64,000 nt of DNA, taken from the NCBI RefSeq assembly GCF_000189635.1, contig NW_002476235.1, positions 1-64,000 on the forward strand, in the 5' to 3' direction. Positions within the stretch are counted from its first letter, which is position 1. Every line of letters starts with the position of its first letter. Made by a program: the position numbers and the translations under genes. Shown here piece after piece: positions 12,879 through 27,539 of this stretch. The notes under the pieces were generated by a model. That model was not told the origin of the DNA, did no database searches, and saw only the letters and a list, made by a program, of their open reading frames with translations. Source of the stretch: Tetrahymena thermophila SB210. Lineage: Eukaryota; Ciliophora; Oligohymenophorea; Hymenostomatida; Tetrahymenidae.

Positions 12879-13721
12879 TCATATAAATACCTTATAAATT
12901 AGTTAAATCTAATGATTTATATGAAATAGAAGACCTGATGCTATCATTTATATAAGAAGTAATATCGAAATTCTGTTAGGAAGAGATTTAGATTCATCAG
13001 ATTTTGCTATGATAATACCAATTGCTGTTAATAGAAGAATAATACATAGTCCTACACAAATCTTAGATTTTTATGGTAAGAAATACCTTTATGAGGAGTA
13101 TGAATTCCATACAATTGCAATAGTTTCTATAAAGTGAATAGCTAATAAGACTATAATCAATGCAGCTTCATCAATAAATGACTATATTAAGATAATAAAT
13201 TCTGTAAGTAATAAAATAAATCCAACAAGCAAGGACAAATAACATTCAAATCTTAATTTGTTAAGTATTTGCTTTATTTTTTATACAGTACTATGAGCAA
13301 TGATTTATACTGCTCCAGCATTCGGATTTCTAGCCTATATACCTCTAATTATATATACTGTAAAATTATCTTTCATAAACAAATTTAATGTATTCATCAG
13401 ACTGAATTGAATCCCATCAAAATTTATACTTTAATTATCGCTATTATTTACATTTGTTTATTGATAGCCGCTACTGCTACTACTTGATACTGATTCTGAG
13501 CTTTGGCTAGTCAGCCAGCTAGTTTTTCTTCCTATTTTATTATTTTACTTTTAATCACTCTGCTTTTTACTACTTTCTATTTGTGTGAACTATGAATAAT
13601 TAGAGAAACTCTAATAATCATTTTATTTTAGATTATTTGACGCCTTTTACTATTCTATATCATTCTGAAAACTACTAGGAGGTTTATAGTCTCCCCTACC
13701 TTTAATTGATTCAATATCCAT
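12879..13721 (-). CDS. Predicted four-pass membrane protein, unknown
   Basis: Frame of 280 residues, ATG at 13721, stop TGA at 12881-12879. The N-terminal ~150 residues are polar, with a Ser-rich stretch (VSSSSSSG) and Gln/Lys-rich segments. Four hydrophobic spans follow at about residues 166-185 (LSLLVGFILLLTEFIILI), 190-212, 225-245 (ICVGLCIILLLTAIGIII) and 255-272. The end (INHQIQLIYKVFI) abuts a GTATTT that could be an intron donor, so the true C-terminus may lie in another exon. No family is recognised; the layout resembles small tetraspan proteins, but the tetraspanin CCG signature is absent. Confidence 0.7.
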
Positions 13722-15709
13722 TCTCTGAGAGCAAAAAATAATGAAAAAATATTTTAATTTTTTGTTTGTTTTATTTACTTATTTATTTAATGTTATTATG
13801 CGATTTGTTATTTATTGCCAATATTTTTTTTATTTTTACAATTAATTTATGCTATAAATTTTAATATTTTGTTTAGATTTATTTTTTCAAGTTTATTTTC
13901 ATCGTAATTAATTAATAAAAGTAGAATCTTGTAAAATAGGTATATATATGCTTATTTTAACAACTTTTATCTCTAAATAATCATGAGTGCGAGCATAGAT
14001 GTACTTTCATTTTATTTATTATATTTTTTTAAATGCAATTTACTCAGCGAATGTCAGTATATTTATCTTTATAAAATACTTTGTCTATAACAAACAACTA
14101 TAATATGCATTAAGTTGGTCTGATCAGTCATTTATAAATAAATAAATAATTATATCTATTTCATTTAATATTAACAATATCAACAAATTGATTTTTTAAG
14201 TTGTATATTGAATTTTTAAGCATTTATCATTTTTATTTGAAAAAATATTTTATTTATTTGAATTATCTTGATTTAATTTCTATCTAAAATTGTTAATATT
14301 AGATTTTATGGATTTAAATTGCATAAAAATTTTAACCTACAAAATTTTATTTTTTCAAAGAAATTTATACAAATAAGTTTTATTAATTTGAAACACAATC
14401 AGGGTGTATTTTCATTTTTAAAGGTTTTGTTCATTAAAATTATTAAAAATTGTTAAAATTAGCTTTCCTCTGCTTATTGGGTGTAATCAAGGAAATATGG
14501 TAAGAGATAATAAATGATCTATACTTTTTAAAATGAATTTTAATAGCAATCAACTAAGTAAATAAATTTTAATAATTTTTTACTTTTAACAATTTATTCA
14601 AAAAAATTTAATAATCTTACTGTAAAAATTCTTTTAGAGGGTAATAATATGTGATTAAATATTAAGTTATTATTAGTTGAATTTATTTAACAATTCATTA
14701 ATTTTATTTTTATGTTTTATTATACAGACATTTTGATTTGTTTAGAAAAATTTATTAAATGAACTCTAAATTTAAAAAATTATGAAGTTATATTTTTAAT
14801 TTATTAAATTGTTAAGTTATATTTTTAATTTATTCTATGCATGATAAAGTGAATAATTTTTTTAGATTTATTATTGTACAATGTTTTTTATAAAAGGATA
14901 ATTTTTTGATATATAAATAAATATAATAATATCGAATAAGTTTATTCTCTAATATAATAATTATGTTTATATTTAACATATTTAGATATTCTTCACATGA
15001 CTTTAGGGTTTAAGCTATTTAGCTCAATTCAAAATAATAAAATGTAATGTAAAATATACTTGGTTTTCAAAGGATGATTTAATTAACTAATAACTAACTC
15101 CTTTGCCATTAAAAAAGAAAATAGATAAAAGTTATAGCTATTTCAAGATAATTTAACAAGAATGGTAGTATAATGGAAATTATTTGACAAAGAAAACTTT
15201 AATAACTTAAGAAATATACATAAGGAGTATGAGGTAATTAATAGTAATTAAGAAATGATAAACTATGATAATTAATATATTTTATTAGGATAAACTTTTC
15301 TAGAGTTTTATAATAATTAATAATAATCGTATTTTAAGGCTCAGTGAGCATTAAGCAAGCAAGTAAGCAAACAAGCTATTTATTTTTGGCTGAGAATCAC
15401 AAAAATATTCAAAATAAAATTATTTAATTAAAATCTAAACTATTTAATATTATTGTTATAAATTATGATTCTATTATGGCTTTATGAAAAGAATTAATTA
15501 TAAAAGAAAGATAGAAAGATAGATCGATATATGTCTGTCTGTATTTATTTATTAATGGATGGATGGATATGTGAGTAATTTATTTAATGGTTGATTTTGC
15601 GAGTTACGAGCTCAATCGATAAATTGATTAGTAATACTCTTTTTTATCAAAGGTTCTACGAAATTTTGATAAGATGTGAAAAAATAAATTTATTACTGAA
15701 TTTTCAAAA
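13722..15709. other. Intergenic, about 2 kb
   Basis: Very AT-rich. It holds a short mixed microsatellite (GATA/TCTG/TTTA/GGAT units) near 15505-15575 and a plus-strand open frame at 15001-15258 whose translation looks protein-like (TWFSKDDL, QEWQYNGNYLTKK) but lacks a start codon. That frame could be a stray exon, a gene remnant or chance. Confidence 0.5.
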
Positions 15710-16648
15710 TCAATTTTCATTTTAAAAATTAGTTTTTTAATTTTAAATAGCCTGGGTTGTATTGTTTCTGTTCAAGTTATTGTTAGAATTATTTGTGGTA
15801 GATGCATTTGCAGGCTTTGATTTAGATCCAAAGCAAGGACATAAAATGCTTCCTATTCCTTTACCAGAACCACCTACATTTTTCTTATTTCCATTTCTAT
15901 TTTATTAGTTAAGAGGCCTGTTCTTTTCAATGTAGTCTTTAATATCTGTATACCATTAAGAGATTTTATATTTGAGATTAACAGCATTTCCATCAAGTTA
16001 AAAAGTCTCACAACATAGTTCTAGGTGCTTGAGACTTGAGTCTTATACAAGATCTGCAAAAATATTGTGAATTGATTTGCAGTCTTTGATTATTTAATCA
16101 GGTAATTCGCTGATTTCGACATTGCTCTTAGGATCTGCAACTCCTGTATTGTTAGCTCCTGCAGCAGGTTAGTTTGGAACATTAGGATTCATACTACTTG
16201 CCCCGTTAGCATTTGCATTATTATTTATCTAGCCTGAAGCTTGTGAATGAACTACTGTAGGAGCATTTGCTTTTTAATTTCCAAGATCGGTAAACCTGAT
16301 TTGTTTGATTATATCGCTCATTTCTATGATATTCTTAATTAAATCATCAAACAATTCAGCGAATTAATCAATGCACTTTTATTTTTCTTTTTGAGTCTTT
16401 AGAGATGCTAGGTTTTCAATAAGTCTAGTTTCTTTTATAGCTACAATTTAAGAATAAAATTTAACTTTTTTTTGCTCGAACACCATATGAGGTGGAGCGT
16501 TCTCCTCGCTCATGTAGCTGGATGGGCTTTTTTGAACTTTCTATTGTGATATCACCTTAAGCTATTGCTAAGACTAGTATCCTTGAGCCATAGCGCTATT
16601 TTGCAACTTATCTCCTTCTGCATTACTAATTATTTGCTTACTTTACAT
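15710..16648 (-). CDS. Unknown protein with predicted helical core and Asn-rich linker
   Basis: Frame of 312 residues from ATG 16648 to TGA at 15712-15710; a second candidate start is ATG 16591 (293 residues). Residues of about 60-130 are helical and charged (IKETRLIENLASLKTQKEK, DQFAELFDDLIKN), followed by an Asn/Ala-rich linker (~135-180), a second helical part (~185-260) and a Gly/Ser-rich tail containing CPCFGSK. No family is recognised. Codon use is richer in G/C than the flanks, supporting real coding. Upstream, a perfect-looking intron (GTAAGT at about 16735 to TTACAG at about 16687) suggests that further 5' exons may exist. Confidence 0.7.
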
Positions 16649-16968
16649 TATGCCTATAGTTTGTGTTTATATTTTTATGAATGCTCTGTAATTATATTTA
16701 TTGTTAATAACTTTTTCTATAGATTTTTACTTACTACAAAGAAACGAATTTTATTAATAGCAACAAAGTAATGTACGCTTGTATTTTTATACTGCTTGCT
16801 GTAAATCAATGGATAGTTGGGTTAAATCAAAAACCTCTATACGATTTCCTTAATTTTTCTCTCTCTTGCTACAGATTTACAAAGATATTTGATGGAGTAT
16901 TGTACTTAATCAAAGAAACTACTATCCTTCTATTCCTAAGAAATTCAGATATTATTTTAAATTGTAAT

Positions 16969-17283
16969 TCAATATGGAAACTTGTTTAATTGCCAGACTG
17001 TTGCTATTTTTATGCTAAAATCTATTTCTATAAATCTTAAATAGTCCACCAGATAACTGTATTAGTTTTTGTAAAATGCAGATTGCTGAAATAAATATGA
17101 TGAAGTTAAATAGTGCAATCTTGTATAAAGCAGTTTATATAATTTACCACTAAAAGCTAAAGGTATTTTTTTAATCTAAAATTTTGTTTATCTTTATCTA
17201 ATTTGTTTGATTATCTTCTTCTTTATTAACTTCCAAAGTAATTATTATTCAAAAGTTAAATCAATTAATGAATGAAAACTCAT
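16969..17283 (-). CDS. Putative small gene or 5' exons of the downstream gene
   Basis: Starting at ATG 17283 the minus strand reads 104 residues (MSFHSLIDLTFEQQLLWKLI..., later YLVDYLRFIEIDF) to TGA at 16971-16969. The region 16650-17160 is more GC-rich than flanking DNA, consistent with transcription. Several good splice signals exist: GTAAATTATA..TTTATTTCAG near 17147-17085 and GTTTCCATATTG..TTTCTTAG near 16982-16938. More than one exon model keeps frame, so I cannot fix the structure. It may be a separate short gene or the start of the 15710-16648 gene. Confidence 0.35.
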
Positions 17284-18751
17284 TCATTTATTTGTCAAAT
17301 AAATCAATAGGTCTATTAGCAAATATTATTGCTTGCTTGCTAGTTTATTTGTTTGTCTGATTAATTTATTTATTTATTTATTAAGCAATTACTAGCAATC
17401 ATTAAATAAAGATAAAAAATTAATAAAATTTATATGCTTGACAAAATTTATATAAAAATTGTTTAAGCCTTAAAAGGTTTGGCAATGCTTATTTATTATC
17501 ATTTCTTTTTCACCTCATGTTGCCTTTATTTTTGTATTAAAATTTTGATTTACAAAAAAAAATATCATTTATAAGCCATCCTCAAAAAAGATCAAAAAGA
17601 TGATTTCTTTTATATTATATTACTTTTCTTTATTAATAAATTTAATCATTAAATTAGGTAAATTTTATTATAGATAAATTAATCAATCAATCAATCAGTC
17701 AGTCAATTAATTAATTAATTATTTATTATTTCATTCTACAATCATTTGCTTTTATTTACTTGAAACAATTTTTATACATGTTATAATTAACTTTCGTTTT
17801 TCTTTTCAAGCTAATTTTCATTAGTATATTATATTGAAGTTTTTTATTCAAATAAATTGTATCATGCTTAGCTAAAAATATGTAAATTCAATTAAATTTT
17901 TGTAAATTTTTAGGTTCGAAATGAATTTTAAAATAAAGTAATGCAATTAATATAAAATTTCCAAAAATAAAAAAACGTCATTTAAAAACATCTCTTAGCT
18001 TATTTTAATAGAATCTTTTTACAAACAAAAAGTAAAAAAAAGAAAATGAAGATAATAAAATGTATAAAACTAACTCTAGTTTGATATATTTTAGGATTTA
18101 AATGTTTTTTAGAAAAAACTTAACAATGAAATTACAAATATTTTTCTTTTACTTCAATTTTTTATTGGTATAATTCTTTTTTAAATAAGTCTCTAAATTA
18201 TTTTCTGTTTTATCAATAATTTGCAGCTTGCTTTTAAAATTAAGTAAGCAAATACTTTCCTCTAAAAGCAAAAAGCACTTAATATTTTATTAAAAATAAA
18301 TTATCAAACAAAGTTTGATTTGTATTTACAATTTATTTTGTAAATTTTACACAATTTATGAATTAATTTTCATTTTAGAAAAGTAAAATTTATTTTTATT
18401 TTGTTATTTTTACAAATTTATTTTGTTTTTGTTATTTTTACTTATTTATTATGATTAATAACCTAAAAATTTTTAATGTTATTTCAAAAATAGTGTTTAA
18501 TTTAGTTTAAAATACAACATTCTAAAATATTGCACATGCTTTTTATTAACCAAAATGTTAATCTAAATGAAACAAAATATTTATCTCTCCTTATTCAAGT
18601 TAAGTATTTATTTTTTTCTTTTTTCAGAAATTATATTTTTTATATATGTAAGAGCATTTTAATAAAATAATGAATAAAACATTTAAAATAAAAATAAAAA
18701 TATAAATTAATTAATTAACTAACCAATAATTAAATTTACTGAGTAAGATTA
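17284..18751. other. Intergenic, AT-rich with short tetranucleotide runs
   Basis: Contains short runs such as ATCA/GTCA units near 17680-17705 and TTTA near 17370-17382. No coding or RNA signal is recognised. Confidence 0.55.
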
Positions 18752-20293
18752 TCAATAATCAATATCCTGATTATCTTCGACTTGATAATTAAATCTATTA
18801 AGATTTAATTAAGTATTGTAAGGTATATTTTTTGGTTGAATAGAATATTTTGGTGGAATAATTTGAAAATCTGGTTTGTAGTAGCTATGAATTTTAGGAC
18901 TAATTTTCATAAATGCTACTTATTTAGCATTTTTCTTAGAGCTTCCAAAACCATATTCTTAAAATATTACTTTATTTTACTTTTAAAATGTGACAGTACA
19001 CTTAAAAAAATTTAATTCCTGACTATCATAGCATTTTAGGACATCTTATAAAAAGGTTTTTTCATGTTGCTAAACAATTAGAGTTACTCCTTGTATCTCA
19101 TCATTATATGAAGTTTAAAGCAATAAGTCTTAGTTTATTTAATTATGTATCGAAACTTGTTCTTCATTTTAATTTAAATTATTAATTTAAGTGCTTTCTT
19201 TAATTGATTTGAGGTACAGCATTTCTTAATCATCATCCTCAAAATAAGGTTTCTTATATTTTATATAATATAATAAGTGGGGTATAAATTTTTTTGCAGC
19301 ATCATGTTAAGCATCTTTTTTTTTGGAGTGTACATCTGAGTATACTTTTTAGATCTACAAAGGCTTGCTTTCATAAAAACATCTAAATTAATTGCCATTA
19401 AATACACTAATGTCATAAGTAAATTCAAAAAAGATATATTTTTATTGTAACTAAACAAGATAAGATATGCCATCTTTAATTGACTCTGATTATTTTATAA
19501 ATTCTTAAAAAGAAGCAAAGTTAGCTTTATTTGATACTTCTTTCCTTTAATTAATTATTTTTTATTAAATTTCCTAATGTGGTTGCTTTAAGTTATTAAA
19601 TTAAGAGTATAATACCTATCTGCTTTAATCCAAGTTTTGATAAGAATTATTTTAATATTCTGGCAGGTTTTATCTCTATGGAATTTAATTTATTTATTGA
19701 GGAATTTCTTTTTGATAATATCCACTTAATTTTTATGTAAGTGTGTTATACTGATTTTAACTGTTATTAAGCGAAGCAGGAGGACTTTATTATGAATTAT
19801 TTCTAAAGTTATTATTAAAGAAACCATCTATAGCATTTATGCTTTATTTTTAAGATTGCTGGATTTTTTATTGCTATTAATACTGCTCTTGTTGCTAAAT
19901 TTGTTGTCTTTTTTAGCTTTTGAAATTTTTCTTTGAATGTATGTATGTCTCTATGCAATCAGTATCTGTCAAATAATTTAATATATTTAAGGTTACATCT
20001 TTGTAAATGTTGAACTATTAAGACATGTACTGATAAGAGATAAACTTCAGGAATTATTCTGGAGATTGCCTGCTAATTTGGAACTATTTTATTAAACTTA
20101 ATATGAATTCATCTTCTTAAAATATTTTGAATTTATCTTCTTCCGTTGAACTGAATTCATCAAGCAAACCTTTAAAATCTAAAGCTTCAACAATGAGAAA
20201 TTATAAGATTTTCTACCCATGACTCTTTGGAAAATAGTCAATATTTACACTTCCAGCAAAGGCCATAAATTCTTATGATAAATTAAGACTCAT
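18752..20293 (-). CDS. Protein with two predicted dsRNA-binding motifs
   Basis: Single-exon frame of 513 residues, ATG 20293, stop TGA 18754-18752. Residues 1-125 are helical (FKISRQ/KFISYQYM segments) and unlike known domains. Residues of about 130-245 are Gln/Asn-rich. Two regions then show the dsRBM alpha2 signature: KKKDAQHDAAKKFIPHLL near residue 322, and GSSKKNAKQVAFMKI near residue 446, each preceded by beta strands (FEFTYDISVFNG; FFKCTVTFQKQNKVIF). In the family, the KKxAK residues contact the RNA major groove; the second copy keeps them, the first has KKKDAQ. No helicase or RNase motifs, so it is likely an accessory dsRNA binder. It lies directly downstream of another gene with a similar motif on the same strand. 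Confidence 0.75.
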
Positions 20294-20622
20294 ATCTTTT
20301 TTCTTTCCTTTTTTCTTTAATTTCTAAAGATTTTAAATTTTTTAAAATTTGATATTTTTTGTTATTTTTTATACACTTATTAAGCTTAATAATTCAATAA
20401 AATAATGACGCAAATTATTAGTATTTTTGATAATGAAAAAGATCTTTGTTAATATTTATAAATAATAAAATACTCTTTATTGGAATAAATATTTAAAAAA
20501 TCAAACCTTTATATAGATTTTTTTGAAATAAATGAGATTATTTATTTAAAATATTTAAAATGAAGCAATTACAAAATATTAAATTAAATTTTTACTTCAT
20601 ATTAAATTAAAAACAGGCTCTT
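20294..20622. other. Short spacer between two dsRBD genes
   Basis: 329 bp of AT-rich DNA that must carry the 3' end of one gene and the promoter of the next. No distinct motif seen. Confidence 0.5.
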
Positions 20623-22685
20623 TCAAATTTAATTTTAGTTAAATTAATAATTTTTTTATATATTTTAATTTTGTTATTCTTGTTTAGGTTGTTAAAAAAT
20701 ATCATAATTAGGTTAATTACCATTTAATTTATTTTACATTTATTATTAAAAAGATACGTTAATATTCACGTTGAACTGATAAGGATTTGTTAAATATTGT
20801 TGCATAGCAACATTTCTAAAATTATTTACAGGCAGGCTCTCTTATTGGTAATAGTTATTGTTGTTGTTGGTGTAGCTGTTGCTATTATTTTGAGGGTAGT
20901 AATTTCTTTATTTAATTTCTCTTTAGTTGTATCTTCTTGAATCCTAGTTGTTGTTTGATGAAGAAGAGGAAGAAGATGACTTACTTAAAGAAAGATTTGG
21001 ATGGTATAGATTATTTTCTATTATTTTTTATAATTATGGATGCTAGTTTTTTAATTCGTTATTAATTTTGTCAGTCTTTTTGATAGTCTAGTTTGTGTTG
21101 GTTGAAAATAATATCACTTTTTTGGGCTTACTATTTTACAACTCTTTGAATTTAATATAATCCTCAATAAGAGGTATCATTTTGGCTGATGCTATTTTCT
21201 CACATCCTTTTTTGTTATTAGCTCTGCCTCTTGTGTAAATTGAATTATCTTAAAATAAAAGGACACATTCGAATTCTTTAGAATTAATTAGAGTGCTCTT
21301 ATATTGCAAGCACGAATGTGTTTTAAATTACTTCATAACTATTTCTAAAAGTAGTCCTTTTGGATTATCATTTTCTTAAACTAAATTATTATCCTCTTCG
21401 TAGTTATAAGGTTCTCTCATAATATTTGTAACTAAATCACTAAGTTTAACTTTATTTTCAGTATCATTAACGTGAACAAGACTCTAAATAGCTTTATTTT
21501 CAGCTGGATCTTTTTATGAGACTGGTAAAATACCAGCTGCTAAGTTAGGTTCTCTTATTTTTATATCTTGATGAAGTGCATTAATAAATGCTGGAGCTTT
21601 ACCAGTATTTGAGCATATCAAATAATTTCCATTACCCTATTGATTGGAAGATGTGACTGTGCTTTGTGAAATTTTTTTTTTCCCCTTATTTGAATTTGAT
21701 TAATTTTTCAGATTTTTGCTAGTCTTTGCTTCTAAATCCCTGAAGAGAGGACTTTTATCCATTTTTTATTTTATTTGTAAAACCATTTTTTCATTATGAA
21801 TGAACATTTCATCAAGATTAGAATCTGATTCTTCATCATTGAATCCATCATTTAAAAAACTTTAGGCTTTGTATTAATTTCAAAAAAAATTAAATATATT
21901 CTGAAAGTCTGTGATAGGATTTACTAAAAAAATAAATATTTACTAAAATTTTTATTCTCTCTTTACTTTAGCATTAACAATTGTTTTTTGTACTTGATTA
22001 AATTGGAATAGGTTTCATTCAAGTCAAATATCCTCTGTTCATGGATATAAAATAGCACAAAAGGCAAACTTAACTGAAACAATCTTGCCTTTCTCTTTTT
22101 TTTATTGTTGTAAGAAATTGCACCCTCTTATGATAAGCGAAAAAGACCTAAAAATGAAAGGTCTAATATTTCGTCGTCACTGAATCCCAAAATAATATTT
22201 TCTTTTATGTGCTTGCTTACTAATTCTTACATTCTTCCGATTGGATTTTCTTCATTTTTAACTTACTCATAATAATCTAGAAGGATATTCTCGTCGCTTT
22301 CTTGGAGCTATTCAACATTTAAATGAGTCTACCGCTAAATTATTAAATTCCCATAACCTTAAACAAAAAATTTTATTATCAGCTCTAAGTTCTTTTCATC
22401 TTCTATATTATTTTATTTGCCATCATCATACACATAGCTAAGAAATTCAAAGAAATCTTTGTACTTAAAATATTTGCTCAACCCAAGTACTAAAATAAAT
22501 GCACATACATTCTATTTCTACAGCATATAATTTAATCTTTCAGTGTTTAATTTATGCAATCTTTCTAAGCACTCAATACAAGCTGTCTAATAAACCTACT
22601 ATCCATGCTTAAACCTATACTTAGGAATTTAATTAAGGCTCTTTTCTCTTAAAAATTCATCTCTATATTTATCCTATATTTTCAT
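20623..22685 (-). CDS. Protein with predicted dsRNA-binding motif
   Basis: Two exons, 22685-21944 and 21866-20623, with one intron 21943-21867 (77 nt, GTAAAT..ACAAAG), giving 661 residues. The first ~240 residues are a helical domain (CIECLERLHKLNTERLNYML, FILVLGLSKYFKYKDFFEFL) that I do not recognise. A basic, Ser/Asn-rich linker follows. Residues of about 400-480 read like a dsRBM: LLEIVMKQF..., a beta strand FECVLLFQDNSIYTRGRANN, then KKGCEKIASAKMIPLI. The C-terminus is a Ser run followed by Asn/Gln-rich sequence. The acceptor is inferred from frame: an in-frame TGA just upstream of it must be removed. Its neighbour at 18752-20293 also carries dsRBM-like motifs, so the two may be functional partners or old paralogues. 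Confidence 0.7.
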
Positions 22686-23950
22686 TTCTTTGATAGTGAT
22701 AAATCAAATTTGAAGATTTCAGACAGGATTATTTATTAGTTTATTATATTTAATTTATTGAATGATAGAATGAATCTATATTACATCAATAAGTTGATTA
22801 AAAAATCATCAAAAAACACCCTCAAATTATATTTATTTAATTCTAAAATAATACTATTATTTTATGGTTTAGAAATTTCTTTAATTTTAAAAACTATTCT
22901 ACATTTTAAATATTTAGATGTACTTTAAAAAATAAATAAAATTATTCTTTTAAAAATAAATAAAAAATTACAGAAAAAAAGTGTTTTTTAATTCTTTAAA
23001 AAAAAAAAATTACAGAAAAAAAAATTTTTTTAACTCTTTTTATATTTCTTAATGGATATTATTTGAATATGACTTATAAAATAATTCTTAAAATACTTTT
23101 CAATTTATATTTAATTTAGAATAATTAAAAAGAAAAAATATTTATTTTAAGTGTATCACACATGTTTTGGTAGGTCTAATAATTTTATCAAAACTATAGA
23201 AGAAGAAGAATAATAATAATAGATATATTTCAGGAAACAAATAAATTCCAATTACTATATACAATATATGTTTTAATTTATATTTATTTTAAATTAAAAT
23301 ATTTTAAAGTTAATAATAAATTTAATTTAAATATCAAAACTTGTTTTTATCTGTTTTAGCAAAAACTTAGAATTCCAAATAATTTTAGTTAGAAATAAAC
23401 AAGCTATTTACAAAAATGTACATATTATATTAATTTTATAGAGAATTTGATTAAATTATACCCTTAATCACATTTCATTTCATAATTTCTAAGAAATAAA
23501 TATACCTCATTTTTTTACTTTACTGGCAAAAATTAATAAGAAAGAACAAAATTTTAGATAAAATCTTGATTGATATTTTTTTAGAGATATTATAAACAAG
23601 ATTAATGTTAAACAAACAAGAATTTATTTTTTTTATTCACTGAGAAATAGTTTTTACTGGGTTTGTCAATGAATATGTTATTTTGCATTTTTTTTTTGTT
23701 TTGAGTTACTCTAAAGAATTTAACTTTTGTAATATAAAATAAAATTAACTGGATTTTTACCATAAAATGCAAATCACTTTTACATTTTTAACAAACTAAT
23801 TAATGGCACATTTTTTTTCATTAAAAAATAAGTATAAAATGCATAATAATAACCTTCATATAAATTTTTTATAGAAAAAAATAATAAACTAAAATAAAAA
23901 AACATTTAAATTAATTATATCTACTTTCTTTGAAAACACATTTTATAGAA
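22686..23950. other. Divergent promoter region
   Basis: About 1.3 kb of poly-A/T-rich DNA between two genes transcribed away from each other (dsRBD protein and CDPK). A/T tracts are prominent near 22970-23040; nothing else is recognised. Confidence 0.55.
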
Positions 23951-26477
<2,527 letters not shown>

Positions 26478-27539
26478 TATAAATTTCAAAAATAATAATT
26501 TAAAATTTATGTTTAATAGAAAATAGTCTTTATACATACAAATAATTAATAATTTACATAAATAAAAACTTATTTTATTTGTTTGTTTGTTTGTTTGATT
26601 TGACTGTTTAATTCCTAAAAATTTAAAAACCTTTAGTTTCAATTGAATTTTTTTAAAAGATTTCTTATTTATTTATTAAGTATGTTGTAATATCATAATA
26701 ATAAGCAATAGAGTTGTAAAATATTTAATTAATTTATGAATATAATTGTAGATAGAGTATTATTGATTTTGTTGTTTAATAAACTTTCTTACTATAAAAA
26801 AATCTGAGTTTTAATTTCTAGCGTTATTTTACATTTATTCATTTTTATAATAGAGTTATTTATCTATCTTTTTTAACATAAAATTAAGATTATTTATTTT
26901 TTTATAAAGTAAAAATAAAAATGGCAAAAAACCAGCTACAAAAAAACTAATAGATAAAATTTATTTCAGTCTCTTTCTATGAACAAATAATTTATTTATT
27001 TATGTTTCTAATTTCATTCCAGATATTAATAATATTTACATTATTTATGTTTGCGATCTAAATAAAATATCAAATATTTACGATCTCTCTAAAATTTATT
27101 GATTAAAAATGCGCAAAAAAAAAATAATAGTTTGAGAAATGAATTAATTATTTAGTTGTATTGGATTTGCTTTGGGTATTTATTTATTTGCTTTTCTAAA
27201 TATCAATTACTTTTTTTAAAAAAATGAGTTGCTGGATCAAAGTGACTATGAATCAATTTAATCATTGATTGACATTGAATCTTATCTTTTTATAAAGATA
27301 AAAGATAGGTAGAGAAAAGAAATCCAAGACAATGAATGTCATGGGATTAATAAGAATTTGACAAAAAAGATTAGTAAAAACTAATAATAATAATTAAGAA
27401 ATAAGCAACAATATTCAAGTAAAAAAACAAAGAAAAAAACTATTAAGTAATAATTAGTGTAGAATAAAGGTACATAAATTAATAAGTAATAGCAAGCAAG
27501 GAATTATTAAAAATAAAATATAGTTTTGCACTAGCTTAA
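26478..27539. other. Spacer with A-rich leader upstream of the WD40 gene
   Basis: 26478-27230 is AT-rich non-coding sequence. From 27230 to 27539 the plus strand becomes A/G-rich and is open in two frames: one in frame with the downstream gene, with an ATG at 27336, and another giving a K/Q/N-rich peptide to a TGA near 27544. This could be 5' UTR, an extended N-terminus or a first exon; I could not decide. Confidence 0.5.

Noticed and set aside
15001-15258. Protein-like open frame in the 2-kb spacer
   Set aside because: No start codon and no neighbouring exon could be joined with confidence; kept only as a note.
16565-16989. Two short plus-strand frames with hydrophobic translations
   Set aside because: They lie opposite better minus-strand coding sequence and look like antisense shadows.
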